Below, piece by piece: positions 40,023 to 53,357 of a DNA stretch of 64,000 bases. How positions within the stretch are numbered: the stretch's first letter is position 1; every line of letters begins with the position of its first letter. The notes under the pieces are model-generated. The model was given only the letters and a program-made list of their open reading frames with translations, was not told the DNA's origin and did not search any database. The stretch comes from Anthoceros angustus (Eukaryota; Streptophyta; Anthocerotopsida; Anthocerotales; Anthocerotaceae). The translations under genes and the position numbers were made by a program. Location of the stretch: assembly GCA_010909165.1 (NCBI GenBank), contig MU008154.1, positions 1,229,478 through 1,293,477 of the forward strand. The letters are read 5' to 3'.

Positions 40023-40424
40023 GATAGCTTCCTCTGTATCCAAGCCACAACTTCGGCACATATCATAGAACTGAGGCGCATGACCACTGGGATGGGGTGC
40101 TTATCCCAAGAATGAAGCTTCTGAGAGTCGAGGACCTCAGTAAAAATCTCTCAAGCAGGGCTCAATTCGAGCCAGGAATGAAAAAGATTCACTCTGGAAA
40201 TGAACAGCTTCTCACCTCTAGGTCCAACCCAATGGCGACCCGGGGGCTAATTGCCGACCCGGCTGTCGAAGATCCGGCCCTACACGCGAGCCGAACCAGA
40301 TTCTAGATGTCTGGGATAATTGCCGATTTAACGGGCGTGGAAGATAGGTGTGTTAGAAACGATTCAGGTAACCTTTTTACTGGTACAGGAACTTGAACAT
40401 CATCGATGTTTCAACTGCTAAGCA

Positions 40425-43004
40425 TCATCTCTTTCTACCACCACGCTCCTTCAGGCCCAGAGAGACCGTCTCTCCGGGACCTACATTGTAGAACGCTAAA
40501 GAAGCACTATCTTTGAGCACATTCGAGTGAAAGGACAACTTCTGCTTGTTGGCTGCTAAAGATAACTCGCTACCAATTTTCTCCTTCAGACTGCCGACTG
40601 TTTCAGCCAGTGACTGAATAGTCAAGTCCAGATATTGCCCCTTCAAATTGCTGTCTCCCTCCACTGTAGGCACCGAGACGACAATGCGGACAGCTCCCTG
40701 CAACCAAAGCAGATTATTAGAGTGCCTACCAAAGAAGCTTCAAAAGCAACAGATACACAAAAACACGAGATATGCCCAAATACAGTGGGACGCATAAAAA
40801 GATGGTCCAACGCAAGGGGTATGAGAGTAACGTACCGGATGCTGGGCAAGCCATTGGTCCTCCGGAATAGTGTCATCCACCTTCTGCCTCTTGGGTTCAG
40901 GCTCGTCTGGAGGAGGAGGAGGGTCTTCCTCAGGTAGCGGTGGGGGTGGTATTGACATGGAAGGAGAAGAGGAAGGAGGTGGAGGTGGTGGTGGCGGGGC
41001 CGACATTGGTGGTGGAGGCATAGGGGCAAAAGGCGGCCTTGGAAGTGGGAGAGGTGCATACTGGGGCATCCTAGGTGCTGTAGACATGGGAGGAGGGAGA
41101 GACTGAGGCAAAGGTGGAGCAGGTCTGGGAAGCACCGGAGGCAAGGGAGGAGGAAGTGAAGGCCGAACACTAGAGGCAGGTGTAGGTAAAATTGGTGTCC
41201 TTATCATAGAGCTGGGAGGCAGTGGTGGAGGGGCAGGTCCTTGAGCAGTTGACTGTGGTGGGCGTGGAATATTCAGAGCCAGGCCAGGAGGCGGTGGCAA
41301 GGGCCGAGCTGGTGTAGGAGCTAGTTTAGGAAGAGGCGGAGGAATGGGTCCTGGAAGCTGGCGCCCATCTGGACCTACAGCTAGCTTTTCCTTCCCATCA
41401 CCCTGCTCATCAATCATGTTCTGAGCCATTGCCTGATTTGCAGTTCTACTGATACTTCCAGTGTGTCCATCCCAAATAACCTGTTTCGGCTCCTCCTTCT
41501 TCTTCTCAATCTCAGCCTTGACAGCATTGGACACTTCTTCCTCAGTCGTACCAAATATGTCCGGCCGGGTACGAGCAAGACCAACAATATTCCTAGATAT
41601 CTCATCATCTGTTGCTAGAGTAGTCTCCCTAAGCTTCGCCATCATCCTCTCCTTCTGTTCCTTGTACTTGGGATCAATCAGTGAGATGCGCATGTGCTCT
41701 GCCATTTCGTTTATGGAAACAAGCTCCCCAGTGATCGGGGACACAACAAACCTAGTCAGGTCCTTCTCAGCAGGAAGCCTCTCCTCCGGCCGCTTCCAGT
41801 TCTTCACAATCCGCATAGGGTGGTCATCCTCATCCATGGGCTGAACCCCGTTCCCACTACCCAGCGTGGTAGCCCTCAGGCTATCCTCTACAAGCTGAAT
41901 CTCCTCCTCGTCCATCTCCATCTCCACCTCCTTCCCAGCCTCAGTAACCTCCTCCTCCGCCTCCTCCAGAGCCAAAGCCTTGCTCCGCCTCACCACCTCC
42001 TCTACAGTCATAGGCCTCGGCAGCTCATCCTCATCCTCATCAAACTCAATCGTCTCTACAACTACAAAATCGTGCCAATCAATAAGTGCCATCTGCATCC
42101 GCTCCTGCTCAATCTCATCCTCCGCCTTCTGCCTAGCACGCTCCCTGGACCTCTCCCACTCCAACCTGGACAGACACCTCTCCAAAACCGCCGTCTTGCT
42201 GGAAGCATCATTCCTCAGCTTCTCCACAAGCCCCTTGGGGGGCATCAGCACCTTAGAATAGGCATCCGCCAGGGCTGTGAAAAATGTGAACATGCTATGC
42301 GTAGGCTTCAAAAAATGAAACTGCGGGTTCATGTGCTCCCTGCTAGTGAGCCCTGTCAAAAAGCTCTTCCCATTCCTTGCAACAAATTGAGCCGTCAGCT
42401 TAATAATATCAAGATCCAGCCCCGTCAACCCATCCGGCAGCCGCACCGTGTACTGCTCCGGTTCAGGCTGCTCTGCAGGCTTTGCAGCAGGTTTCAGTTG
42501 CACATCTGCAATCAACTTGGCCGCCCCAGAAACGACCGCCTGAGGAGCTGCCCCGGCCTGCTCCGCAGGCTTCGCAGCTGCACCCTGCTCTGCCGGCTTC
42601 GGCGCCCCAGCTGCAGGCTGCGCGGCCGCCTGCCCCTGAGCTCGAGCCTCCGCCACCCTGTGCTGGTAGTATGCATGGTACGGGTCTGTGGATGTCAAGA
42701 AGTTGAACTTCACGTTGTTCTTCTCATTTGCCAGAATTCTCTTCTCGAACTCCGGACCATTCCGCGCCACGAACTGTGCTGTCTTGTCTACGATGCTCCG
42801 GATGTCGGGTGGAGGATGGATCATCCCGATGGACCTGGTCTGAGTAGCCACCCTCTGAGGAGGTGCCGGAGGCGCCTCCCCATTTTCCTTCTCGCTTTCA
42901 TCGACTCCATCGTCCTTGGCGGCGGGGAGCTGCGACGGCGGGAGCGGACCTACACCGTCCGCCGAAGGTGGTGGCAGGGCGAGCACCTCGCCAACCACCG
43001 GCAT
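40425..43004 (-). CDS. SF3A1: Splicing factor 3A subunit 1 (SF3a120/Prp21-like)
   Basis: Two exons, 43004-40836 and 40697-40425, join in phase to give 813 aa. SF3A1 is a U2 snRNP component needed for stable binding of U2 to the branch site. Two SURP modules are visible (about residues 60-110 and 200-250), each with the AQFVARNG core. Then come an acidic, coiled-coil-prone middle part, a region containing PRMTVEE that fits the Prp21-like family, a Pro-rich stretch (about 560-690), and a C-terminal ubiquitin-like domain encoded mostly by exon 2. The start at 43004 gives the usual short Met-Pro beginning; an upstream in-frame ATG at 43094 would add 30 residues. A 350-bp gap separates it from the divergent NHX gene. 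Confidence 0.95.
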
Positions 43005-43354
43005 GGTGCCGACTTGCACAACTACGAATCCAAAGGAATACGCTCCGCTCGAGCCTTGTGCTCCGAAGTCGGACCTAGAATTGTCATTTCTCAACCCTAG
43101 CCGAGGTTAACTAACCATGGCTTCCGGTTAACTAACCGCACGCGGTTAACTTGTCCTGTCTTCGCGAGCGCGGACCTGGAGTCCTGGACGCGGCAATGGC
43201 GGAATCGGGCGCTCTGACGGCGCCGGGAGCGATGTGCGGAATTCTTGGCGGGAGAACATTCATGTCAGCATTGTGTGCAGGCTGCGGTGCAGGAATGCTG
43301 ATTTGAGTGCTCTTTTGCCAATTCTGGTGGATTGGGAAGGCTTCTCCGTCTGAT
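43005..43354. promoter_or_regulatory. Short divergent promoter between SF3A1 and NHX5/6
   Basis: Only 350 bp separate the two start codons. The sequence from about 43.1 to 43.25 kb is GC-rich, consistent with a bidirectional, TATA-less housekeeping promoter. A repeated GGTTAACTAACC-like phrase occurs at about 43106-43140; its role is unknown. Confidence 0.55.
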
Positions 43355-46300
43355 ATGGAGGACGAGGAGGCGGAGAATGTGGCTAGTTTGTCCATCATGG
43401 TACAAATCCTGATGCTTGGTACTACGTTCATCATCGGCCATGTGCTGCGGCGCAAAAAGATATTGATAGTGCATGAGGCTGGCGCCGCTCTGCTTCTTGG
43501 TATGCCGTGCTGCATTGGAATGTTTGATGAACTGAGTCCTTGTGTCGGAGTAAGTAGATTCTGGAGAAGTGTTGTGATGATGATACGACCGCTTGACACG
43601 GGGTGAAGCTTCCGTAGGTTGTTTTGTCTGCCTGTCTCTGAACGCATAGCACTGCCCATCATGCAGGTGTTGTCGTTGGATTGATGGTAACATTTATTGG
43701 CGAGGAAAAAGGTTTCAGGTGAACTGAATCGTGCAAATGGATGGTGTGTTAAATCCGCAGTAGTCATACTTTGCCTTCGTTGGAACTGCTTCTGGCACGT
43801 CTTTGGATGCAGTGGATTTTACTTTTGCAACACGTTGTATGCCTGTCGTGCAGGAAATGGATAGATTTTAACAACCGCTTTTTCTTCTATTTTCTTCTGC
43901 CTCCGATCATATTATATCCTTTGAATGGGCCTAAATGCAGCTTAGACATGGCCTGTTATCATATGACTTGATCCCGTACTGTGATAACCCTTGACACATT
44001 CATTTCTGCACTGAATCCGGTTGGAGTTTGAAGACTGTAAGCCATCCTTTTCTGTTGCTGGATGCATGTGGTGGCTCTTAATCTGTTTAGTGTTTTGAGT
44101 TGCATTGAATGGGAACCAGCACCAATTCGACGCCATTTTGCAGAAACCTTTTTTTGACAACTTCGGGGCAATCTGCGTCTTTGCTTTTGGAGGCACACTT
44201 CTTTCAACTTTTGCGGTTGGCATGCTTGTGTAAGGAAACATCTGCTTCTTATACAACTCCCACAGGCTGCAGGAACTATGTCCGATGCATCAACCGATAG
44301 CCAAGCCAGCTAACACTCTCGTGGTTGCTCAGCTGGTTTTTTGGGGCCTTGAATCTCACTTACCAGATGCCATTTATGGTTTGCTTGACTTTTGGCGCCC
44401 TCATCTCCGCAACTGATCCTGTGACTGTCCTTGCTATTTTTAACGTAAGGTCTCTCCATCAAAAAGTTTGTCATTTATGTGTGCATAGAGTGCGTCAGCT
44501 TCTCTATTTGTGAGGTCTGTCTTACCTGTGATATTTGTGGGCATGGCCTCCAGGAACTAGGAGTTAATCCCAACCTTTATGCATATGTGTTTGGGGAGTC
44601 TGTGCTGAATGATGCTGTAAGTCTGTGCTGAAACTCTGTCCAATGATTTAATTGTTGCTCTGGCATCTTGGCTCACTGAAGAAGGTGGCTATTTTGTAGC
44701 TCCTAGCTGTTGTCAACTTGTTGCATGAAAGGGTTCTATCCGTTTATGAGACTCATTGCTGCTTTAATGGCATGCATGCAGGTGGCTATAGTCATGTACA
44801 AGTATGTCCAGCTTACCAGCTTCTGAGAGTTTTATGGTTCTGGGAAATGTGTTACCTTGCACTCTTATATATAGTTCCAGGACTGAAAACTTTAATGGCA
44901 GGAGCATCGTGCTTGTGGTTAATAAGCTTGTTGTCTCGCTGCCAGGACTGTCCTTTCGTTTGTGATCCATCCTGGAAGTGACCGTGGATTGTTTGGAGCG
45001 TTGTGGTTTTTCATTGTGATTTTTATCGGCTCTTTCTCAATCGGTAGTTTTGCTAGTGCTGATTCTCTCATTCTAGTTTCTGGCAAGGTGGAATTGCTGA
45101 TCATGCATTCGTCAGTCAATTTTCACTCGTCTGGGTGCCTGCTAACCTGGGTCATCGTCTTCTTGCTCTCTGTGCCACAGGTGTGTTAGTGTCATTGCTG
45201 AGTGCACTCCTGTTTAAGTATGGAGGTTTCCAAGAGAGAGAGTAAGGCTGTTCTTGTTTTTTCTTTGCTATGGTGCTGTCAGAATTAGATTAGAGACAGG
45301 CATTTAGAATTTCTGTTTGGACATTTGTCACATGCAAGGTCTAAGTATGCACTGTGTGCAAACAGGCTTGGAATTCTGGAGTCTTGCCTGGTGGTGCTGT
45401 TTCCTTACCTTGCATACATGATGGCTGATGCAATGGAGTTATCTGGCATTGTTGCTATTCTGTTTGCGGGGATTGTAAGTGCTGGGATACTCTCAGTCAG
45501 ACATGGAGAAGGCACTTCTTGATGAATACCTGTGCCGTGCATTTTGAGTTGACAGACATGCTCCCTCTATCCACCGTTCATCGTTCATTATGTTTTATGT
45601 GGCTCATTTAAACGTTTTTGCAGACCATGAAATACTACACAGCTCCAAACCTTTCACAGCAGGCCAGAGAAATCACTACTCAGTTCTTTCTGATGTTGGC
45701 TAAGCTTTCAGAAACATTTGTGTAGGTAGCCTCATGTCCACTTGCTTGACTTTGTCCGTACATCCTCCTGAGTTTACCTTGGAGATGTTTGACTCGGAGT
45801 TTGATTTGTGTGTTGCAGATTTGTGTACATGGGCGTTGCTATGTTTCTGGAGAAACAAAGCTGGGACAACATTGGTTTCACGTTCTTTACCATTGTATCT
45901 TTTTTTCGGATTCTGATTTGCATGCTGATCTGGTTACGTGAACCACCCTTTTGCAATTGCTTGCTACCCGGTTATCTGAATCACAAGAAGGAACAGCAAC
46001 GATCCGCCCCCTGCTGTTAGTGCTCAAACCTTCATGCCTGGAGTACTTGACCTATTAATTGGCAGCTTTGAAGCATGGGGAAATGTCTCCTTGACCCTAA
46101 GGCTTATCTGATACTCTGCAGATCAGCATTCTTCTTGCAAGGTGAGTACATAGTCTGCGTTAGGGTCTGTTTTCCGTTCATTAGCTGCTGTATGAAGCGC
46201 TTATAAGCCTAGTTCAAGAAGAGGGGACGTGATACGATGAGCTGTGTGTGAAAATGCTGAAATCATTGTTTCACAGGATTGTTAACGTATACCCCTGTTC

Positions 46301-48208
46301 TTATCTCGTTAACTATTATCGTGAGCCCGCCACGCATATCCCAATGAATCATCAGCATGCTCTGTGGTACAGTGGTACGAGAAAATCGATATTTGAAGTT
46401 AATTTGGCATTCATAGAGGGGTTATCATGTCTTCTTCACTGGAAGCAGCGAGCATGTTTCAGGTCTGCGAGGAGCTATGGCCTTCGCCCTCTCCATGCAG
46501 TCTGTTACAGACCTTCCAAAGCATGGCCGAGTTCTACTGACGTCTACATTGTTCACCATTTTTTTCACTGTAAGTTTGTAGGAGATGTGGTTGTCCAATT
46601 TCAATGAAGTTGATTGGGGTACAGCCATGCCAGTGTGATTGGGAAGCTAAGAAATTGCTTTCATCCGGTATTCGATCAGGTATTGCTGATTGGAGGCTCT
46701 ACGTCAAACATGCTGGAAAAGTTAGAAATTGAACTTCATGGCCCATCAGGGCATGACGAAGAGGTAACAGAGCTGGGAACGTCGTTAGCTAGATTGGGAT
46801 GCTGTGACTTCACTGATCTCGACGTTGGGTTGAATTTTCTGTGCAGATAGAGCTACCGGAGTCACCCACCACGGTATGTTTACAATACCAACAAAAGCTT
46901 GGGTGTGGCTAGTTGCTGGTCGATATCTTACCAATCACGGCATGTCGTGGCTCTTTGACTCTTTAGGGTCCAGAGATTGAGGCCACAGAGGATGAGAATG
47001 AGGATCTGGAGTACGAGGATGCTTCAGGACAGCTGCAGATATTGACTGCGCAGAAAAAGAAGATTCAGAGAAAGCTTCGTCAACTCAAAAATGAGTGAGA
47101 GATCCAACCTCTGCTTTTAGCAGCCATGGATCAGCTAACTGTCCAGACTAGTGTGTTTATTATTCACTCTGGAGTGTCGTTTCCTGCTCAGCACATCGTT
47201 TGCTACTTTGGATAAGAAGTATCTGAAACCCTTTTTCGCTGCTAATAATCAAGGGCAGCCAGATTTGGAGAGCCCGACTTCACTTCAGCAAGGTAGTCCA
47301 CGAAACCTGCAAAACTGAGGCAAAGATAGACACTGAAGAGTATATCATGTTCACCTGTTTCCGGCACTGATCCCCAAGATGAGCTTGTCCATTGTTTCCT
47401 TGTTCCCAACGTAGATGGCATGAAGCAGATGCAGGATGCAGAGTTAGACGACATGCAGCCCATGCAGAAGAAACCTCCTATCCAGAGCTCACCGCAGAAC
47501 GCACAAAACTGGGCTGACATGCAACGTGCAGAGGGTGTGCAGTCAGACCAGTACAGTGGTCCAAGGAAGTACTCAGATTCGAGCAACCGAAACCCAACAA
47601 GAAACGACCAAGTTATGCAGAGAATGCCTATCAGCACCGGCCCAAGGAATTCCGACCACAACTCCCAAAGGCCTCCAGACAGATATGACTCCTACGATCA
47701 GAGGGGCGCAGACAAATACAATGCCCCGTCTGGACAAATTGTCCAGAAGAGTGGAGATAGATACAATACGTCCTCGGAGCAGAATGTGCAGAGGGGTGCA
47801 GACAGATACAATGCCCCGTCTGGGCAGAATATCCAAAAGGGTGGAGACAGATACAATACCTCCACGGAGCAGAAGATTCCCGACAGGTTTAGCAACTCGG
47901 AGCAGAGCATGCAGAGGAGCGGTGACGGGAGCCAGGATCAGAGGTACAGCCCAGAGAGATACAGTGCGCGGGACAGGCCGCCGGAACGAGCCTCCGACAG
48001 GCTCTCAGCTTCCAAGATGGGTCCACCAAAGGAAGAAGAAGAGGAGGACGATATGGTGCCACCAGAGAAGATGGAGAGGAGGAGCTTGCTGTTAAACCCA
48101 GGGAGCTTTCCCAAATTTCCAGACAGACCGTCCATGCTGTCGTTGCCTGACGTAGCCAATGTAGCAAACCGCCTGAAACAAGCTGTGAACAAGAACTGGC
48201 CCCGCTGA
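43355..48208 (+). CDS. NHX5/6: Endosomal Na+(K+)/H+ antiporter of the NHX5/6 class with long repetitive tail
   Basis: Twenty-one exons join in phase: 43355-43499, 43667-43711, 43864-43912, 44012-44036, 44144-44229, 44333-44444, 44554-44616, 44782-44801, 44946-45043, 45181-45241, 45366-45474, 45624-45721, 45819-45894, 46122-46141, 46277-46374, 46463-46569, 46680-46763, 46847-46873, 46967-47094, 47192-47292 and 47415-48208 (781 aa). The exchanger core has [12 protein letters not shown] (the amiloride-site region), [20 protein letters not shown] with its transport Asp, and LRGAMAFAL. These proteins exchange Na+ or K+ for H+ in Golgi and endosomal membranes and set luminal pH. Three exons are only 20-25 bp. 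The last exon adds about 265 hydrophilic residues with Asp-Arg-Tyr-Asn repeats, absent from the about 520-aa Arabidopsis proteins. Confidence 0.95.
43913..44011 (+). other. U12-type AT-AC intron in NHX5/6
   Basis: The 99-bp intron begins ATATCCTTT, the exact minor-spliceosome donor consensus. It ends in AC, with a CCCTTGAC branch-like motif about 19 bases before the end. This AT-AC pair restores the conserved membrane motif across the junction (PPIIF followed by ESGWSLK). No GT-AG pair in the region does, and there is no AG suitable for an acceptor. Confidence 0.93.
47700..47880 (+). repeat. Repeat region inside the NHX tail
   Basis: The coding sequence repeats a unit of about 15-18 residues three to four times, each with GADRYN or GDRYN, then Ser/Thr and Glu/Gly-Gln, then Gln-Lys/Arg. 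DNA units are still similar, which suggests recent expansion under a preserved reading frame. Confidence 0.75.
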
Positions 48209-48679
48209 AAGGACACGCACGGAGTACTGGGTCCTTCGCTTCAAATTTGATATTTTGCCTCGGGGCCTTGCGAGCCAAGCGGCTTGGTTATTATATGATT
48301 CAGCTGAAGCCCTGAACAGTCGGGACTGCGGCGCCCACTAGGCGGGCCGCCCGTTTCGTATCCGGGCTCGCGGCCGTTAGCCGTTGCGGTGGCAAACCGG
48401 TAGGAAGAACCCGGTCAGGCGGCGTGGGACATGGCGGGTGATGGCGGTTGCATTCGCGCGGCATGTCCGGCAGTTAGTTGACCAGGCAACTGTCTCGCCG
48501 CTGTAGCCTTTCTCTGGCCCAACGTCCTGTTCCCCGAGACTCTTCATTCCCCCAGGACACAAGCTGGTGAGAGCACGCCGCTCTGTTTCTGCCTCTCACA
48601 AGCTGCGCCCCAGATTGCAGTGCCAATCTCCCTATCCCTCTCCCTCTCCCGGAGCCGGAGAAATTAAGCATCATCCAAC
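48209..48679. promoter_or_regulatory. NHX 3' flank and alpha-tubulin promoter
   Basis: The interval contains the 3' end of NHX and then the promoter and leader of alpha-tubulin. The 150 bases before the tubulin start are pyrimidine-rich, with a run of CTCCCTCTCCC type just before the ATG, as is common in highly expressed plant genes. No clear TATA box is seen. Confidence 0.45.
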
Positions 48680-50335
<1,656 letters not shown>

Positions 50336-51133
50336 TTTCTCTTTTACCGTGCATCTTCGACTGTTTTGCTGCATGCATGCTAGCTAATTAGCGAGACACT
50401 GCTACAATCGGCCCTAATTAGTTCCGAATCGTCATCCCTGCTGCTTTTTAACTTCTAACTCTCGACTCAGGACTGCACTTCCTTCTGACCCTGCTCTGCC
50501 ATCCCTACCCTGCCCTGGCCTGCCCTGCCCTGCCCTACTCGGCCTTGCTTTGCGTTGTTGCGGTCTCTCTAGCTGCAGGACTAGGGACCAAGTAACCTGT
50601 TCAGGATGCAGAGTGACGAGGCCAAGCTTGTTTTGCCATCTGCAGAAAGAAATGAGTGCTATGTATTATTTCGCACCTCACTGCCAGTCACTGGAATAAT
50701 ACATGGCGTAATATGTACATGCATCCTACATACCTCCCCTTCTTGCTCTTTTCCTTGACTGGCTTGGTACCATGCTAGTAGCAGGTGGTACACCCTCAAG
50801 GTGGTGCATATGCGTCACACCAATGTGGACGGTCCGGTCCTAGAATGAGCTCCCTGAACAAGCTCAAAGAAACACAAGAACCATAAATCATTCTCCCATC
50901 TCTCTCTCTCTCTCTCTCTGCATGTTGACAGCCTGCAGCAATCATCTCCCGCACTGCACGACCTCCAGTTCCAGCTCTGCGTTGCCATAAATGCCGCACC
51001 TAACTTGCGAAAAAATACACAATCCCCTCACCTGGTTCCCAATGCTTTCACACTGCTGGCAGCGGCCTGCACCAAGTCCCGTGGGTGCACCCCGCTTCAC
51101 AGAAGCAAAATCCATGTACAGTATCAGCTTCTT
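50336..51133. other. Alpha-tubulin 3' flank, with a CT microsatellite
   Basis: No gene is seen. Repeated CCCTG units lie at about 50500-50540 and a (TC)n tract of about 20 bp at 50900-50919. The gene to the right converges on tubulin from the other strand. Confidence 0.5.
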
Positions 51134-52384
51134 CTATCCTCGGGATCTCTTCCTTTTCGAAGTTTCTCGCCTCTTTTTCCTCTTTTCCTCTTTTCTTGTC
51201 TCGTGTCTCAACCTAGATTTGCTCGAACCGTTTTCTCTGTCTTTCCTTTTTCGCAACACTTCTGTACCCGCAGAGGACGTCCTTGTCATCAACGAAGGCC
51301 CTGATGCTGGACCCAAAACCCTATCCTCCCAATCTTCTTTGAGCCTCGTATCAGAAAAGCAGCCGCCCGGCCCAGGGCCCTCTTCAGGGGCGAGGTATGG
51401 CCCCGGCTCATCCATTCTGCAACCTACGGCACCTCGTCCACGTTTTGCCCTGCACGACACAACAAAACCAAAAAGGCCTCAAAAACGACGGTCACTACCC
51501 TACCACACAACAGACCACCATCACGTGACGCAGAACATCACCAACCTGGACTTCAAAAACTGGTCAATATCGTCGTCTTTCCACTCGCCGCCATCTCGCA
51601 GATCTTCGCTTCCGCTTGTACTTTCGCCAGAGTGCTCTGCAGCTTCATTATCAACGTATCTAACACTCCTACCACGCCGGCTTTCCTTCTCCGGCCTGGA
51701 GTCATAATCCCTACACGAACTCTGCCATCGAGAGTCATCCTCACCGGTGGAAACCCTTCCACCATCCCTCAACTCTGCATCCCTCCCGAACCGCTGCCGC
51801 CCTGGAGCCCGATCTGATCTCCGCGCCCGCTTGCTATGATTATCGCCTACTTCCACATACCTCCTCCTCCACATCTCGTTTATTTCCACCACCCTGTTGG
51901 CTGGCACCATGCCCGAGCACCAATCTCAGCAACAACAAAACAACCCTAACCTCAAACACCACATCCAGAGATCCAGTCACACCAACACGGACCCCACCCG
52001 CATGCCACACGGACCCTCCATGCCCCGACTCCCGCATTATCCTAACCCTCGCACCACACCTCGTCACCCACCCACATCCCAACTCCCAGCACAACAGAAC
52101 TCAGCAAAAACGCACCCCCTTGCCCCGAAGCCGGGGCAGCAATTGCTCCAAGCTGCCAAGCAAGCCAAACTGCAAAATCTAATACCCTGCACCACGATCA
52201 AGGCACGCACTTCACCTTGCTGCACACCCTGCACTGTGGCCCTCATAAACTGTGGATTGGGGCGCACCCGCGCCACAGGCTTAGCCAAGAAAGCCCCGAC
52301 TCCCTCCTTGTCCGCCCGTTGCCGCAACCGCGTCGCCTCCTCCATCAGCAGCGCGGCCAGCTTTGCCTCCGTCTCCGGATCCAT
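51134..52384 (-). CDS. Conserved plant protein of unknown function, charged and probably nuclear
   Basis: Three exons, 52384-52216, 51900-51546 and 51449-51134, join in phase to give 279 aa. The N-terminal 70 residues are a conserved helical block (Glu/Ala/Arg-rich, then RPNPQFMRATVQGVQQ, then NRVVEINEMWR). I recognise this block from uncharacterised plant proteins but cannot give it a name. The middle is rich in Arg, Asp and Ser, low in complexity and probably disordered. A second conserved motif, AKRGRGAVGCRMDEPGPYL, opens exon 3. The end is a run of Lys/Arg that could serve as nuclear localisation signal. The first ATG of the conserved frame (52384) is used. No catalytic motif is visible. 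Confidence 0.82.
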
Positions 52385-53264
52385 CCGATTCCCAGCTATA
52401 GAACTCACAGCAGCACCGCTTAACGCTCAAACCACGGCGCGCCGGTGTCGAGCACAAAACGAAACCTCTGCGATCAGTGCCTTTTACCTCACATATATAG
52501 TCTACCTACATATTTTGTAGGAAAAAAGAATTTGTCGATGGCTTGCATAGAGCGAGTAGGATGTCAATCTGGACATATATATAGCACATACAAGACATAG
52601 GTGAAATAGGATATATTTAGGTGAATATAATAGACAATTGGATAAATAGGGACGTGATCCAAGGATATAAAGTCGATCACGTTCGAAGCCCAAGGACGAA
52701 ACGGCTACATAAAGAAGGTAGGTAATAGTTAGGGTTTAGGCCGGTTGGCCACGGGGTCTCCCGGCAGATCGGTAGGCGCAGGTTTCAGTGGTGTCTGTTA
52801 TGCATCTCGTAGGCGGGCTGCAGAATGCTCTCGTTGGATGGGGACGTAGGCATTATACTCATGGGTTGAAGGTGGCTTCGCGAGTCATTGATATCAGCGA
52901 CGTCCGAGGAATGATGTAGCAGCGGGATAAAGCGATGGCAGCGCATGGTGCTCCATGGATTGTTATATTTGCACAACCTAAGTAAAGCACATAGTGTGTG
53001 GATATAGCTTCTTGTTTGTCTACGTCTTGGAGGGATGTGAACTGATCAGAGCTTGTGGCGATGCTGCAAATGCAACTTTGATCATCGGTATTTGTGTTCG
53101 CACATGTAGCCTCATGCTAAGTAGGCAGGTGTTCGGTAGATGTGGTCTTAGGCTGATAAACCGATGCGAGGAACGTGAAGATGGCTTCCCATGATAGCTA
53201 TGCCGCCTGCTTGCGGTGTGACAAATTCCTTCCTCCACTTGCAATTGCTCTATATGTTGGTGTA

Positions 53265-53357
53265 GGTAATGCCATGCTTTAGCAAATCTTGTTTTTAAGA
53301 TATCTTTATCGGGTAATGTCATGCTTTAGCAAATCTTGTTTTAAGATATCTTTATCT
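53265..53357. repeat. Two-unit tandem repeat, 47 bp
   Basis: Two nearly identical units begin at 53265 and 53312, each containing ATGCTTTAGCAAATCTTG and TTAAGATATCTTTATC. One T-run differs in length. Confidence 0.9.

Larger units (their letters stand above)
38774..40424. other. Gene-free interval with retroelement tail and tandem repeat
   Basis: No intact gene is seen between the transposase fragment and the 3' end of SF3A1. It holds a second non-LTR tail (39360-39725) and a three-unit tandem repeat (39864-40022), listed separately. Confidence 0.4.

Noticed and set aside
41694-43100. Plus-strand ORF of 468 codons across SF3A1
   Set aside because: It is an antisense shadow of the SF3A1 coding exon, with Leu/Arg/Pro-biased composition.
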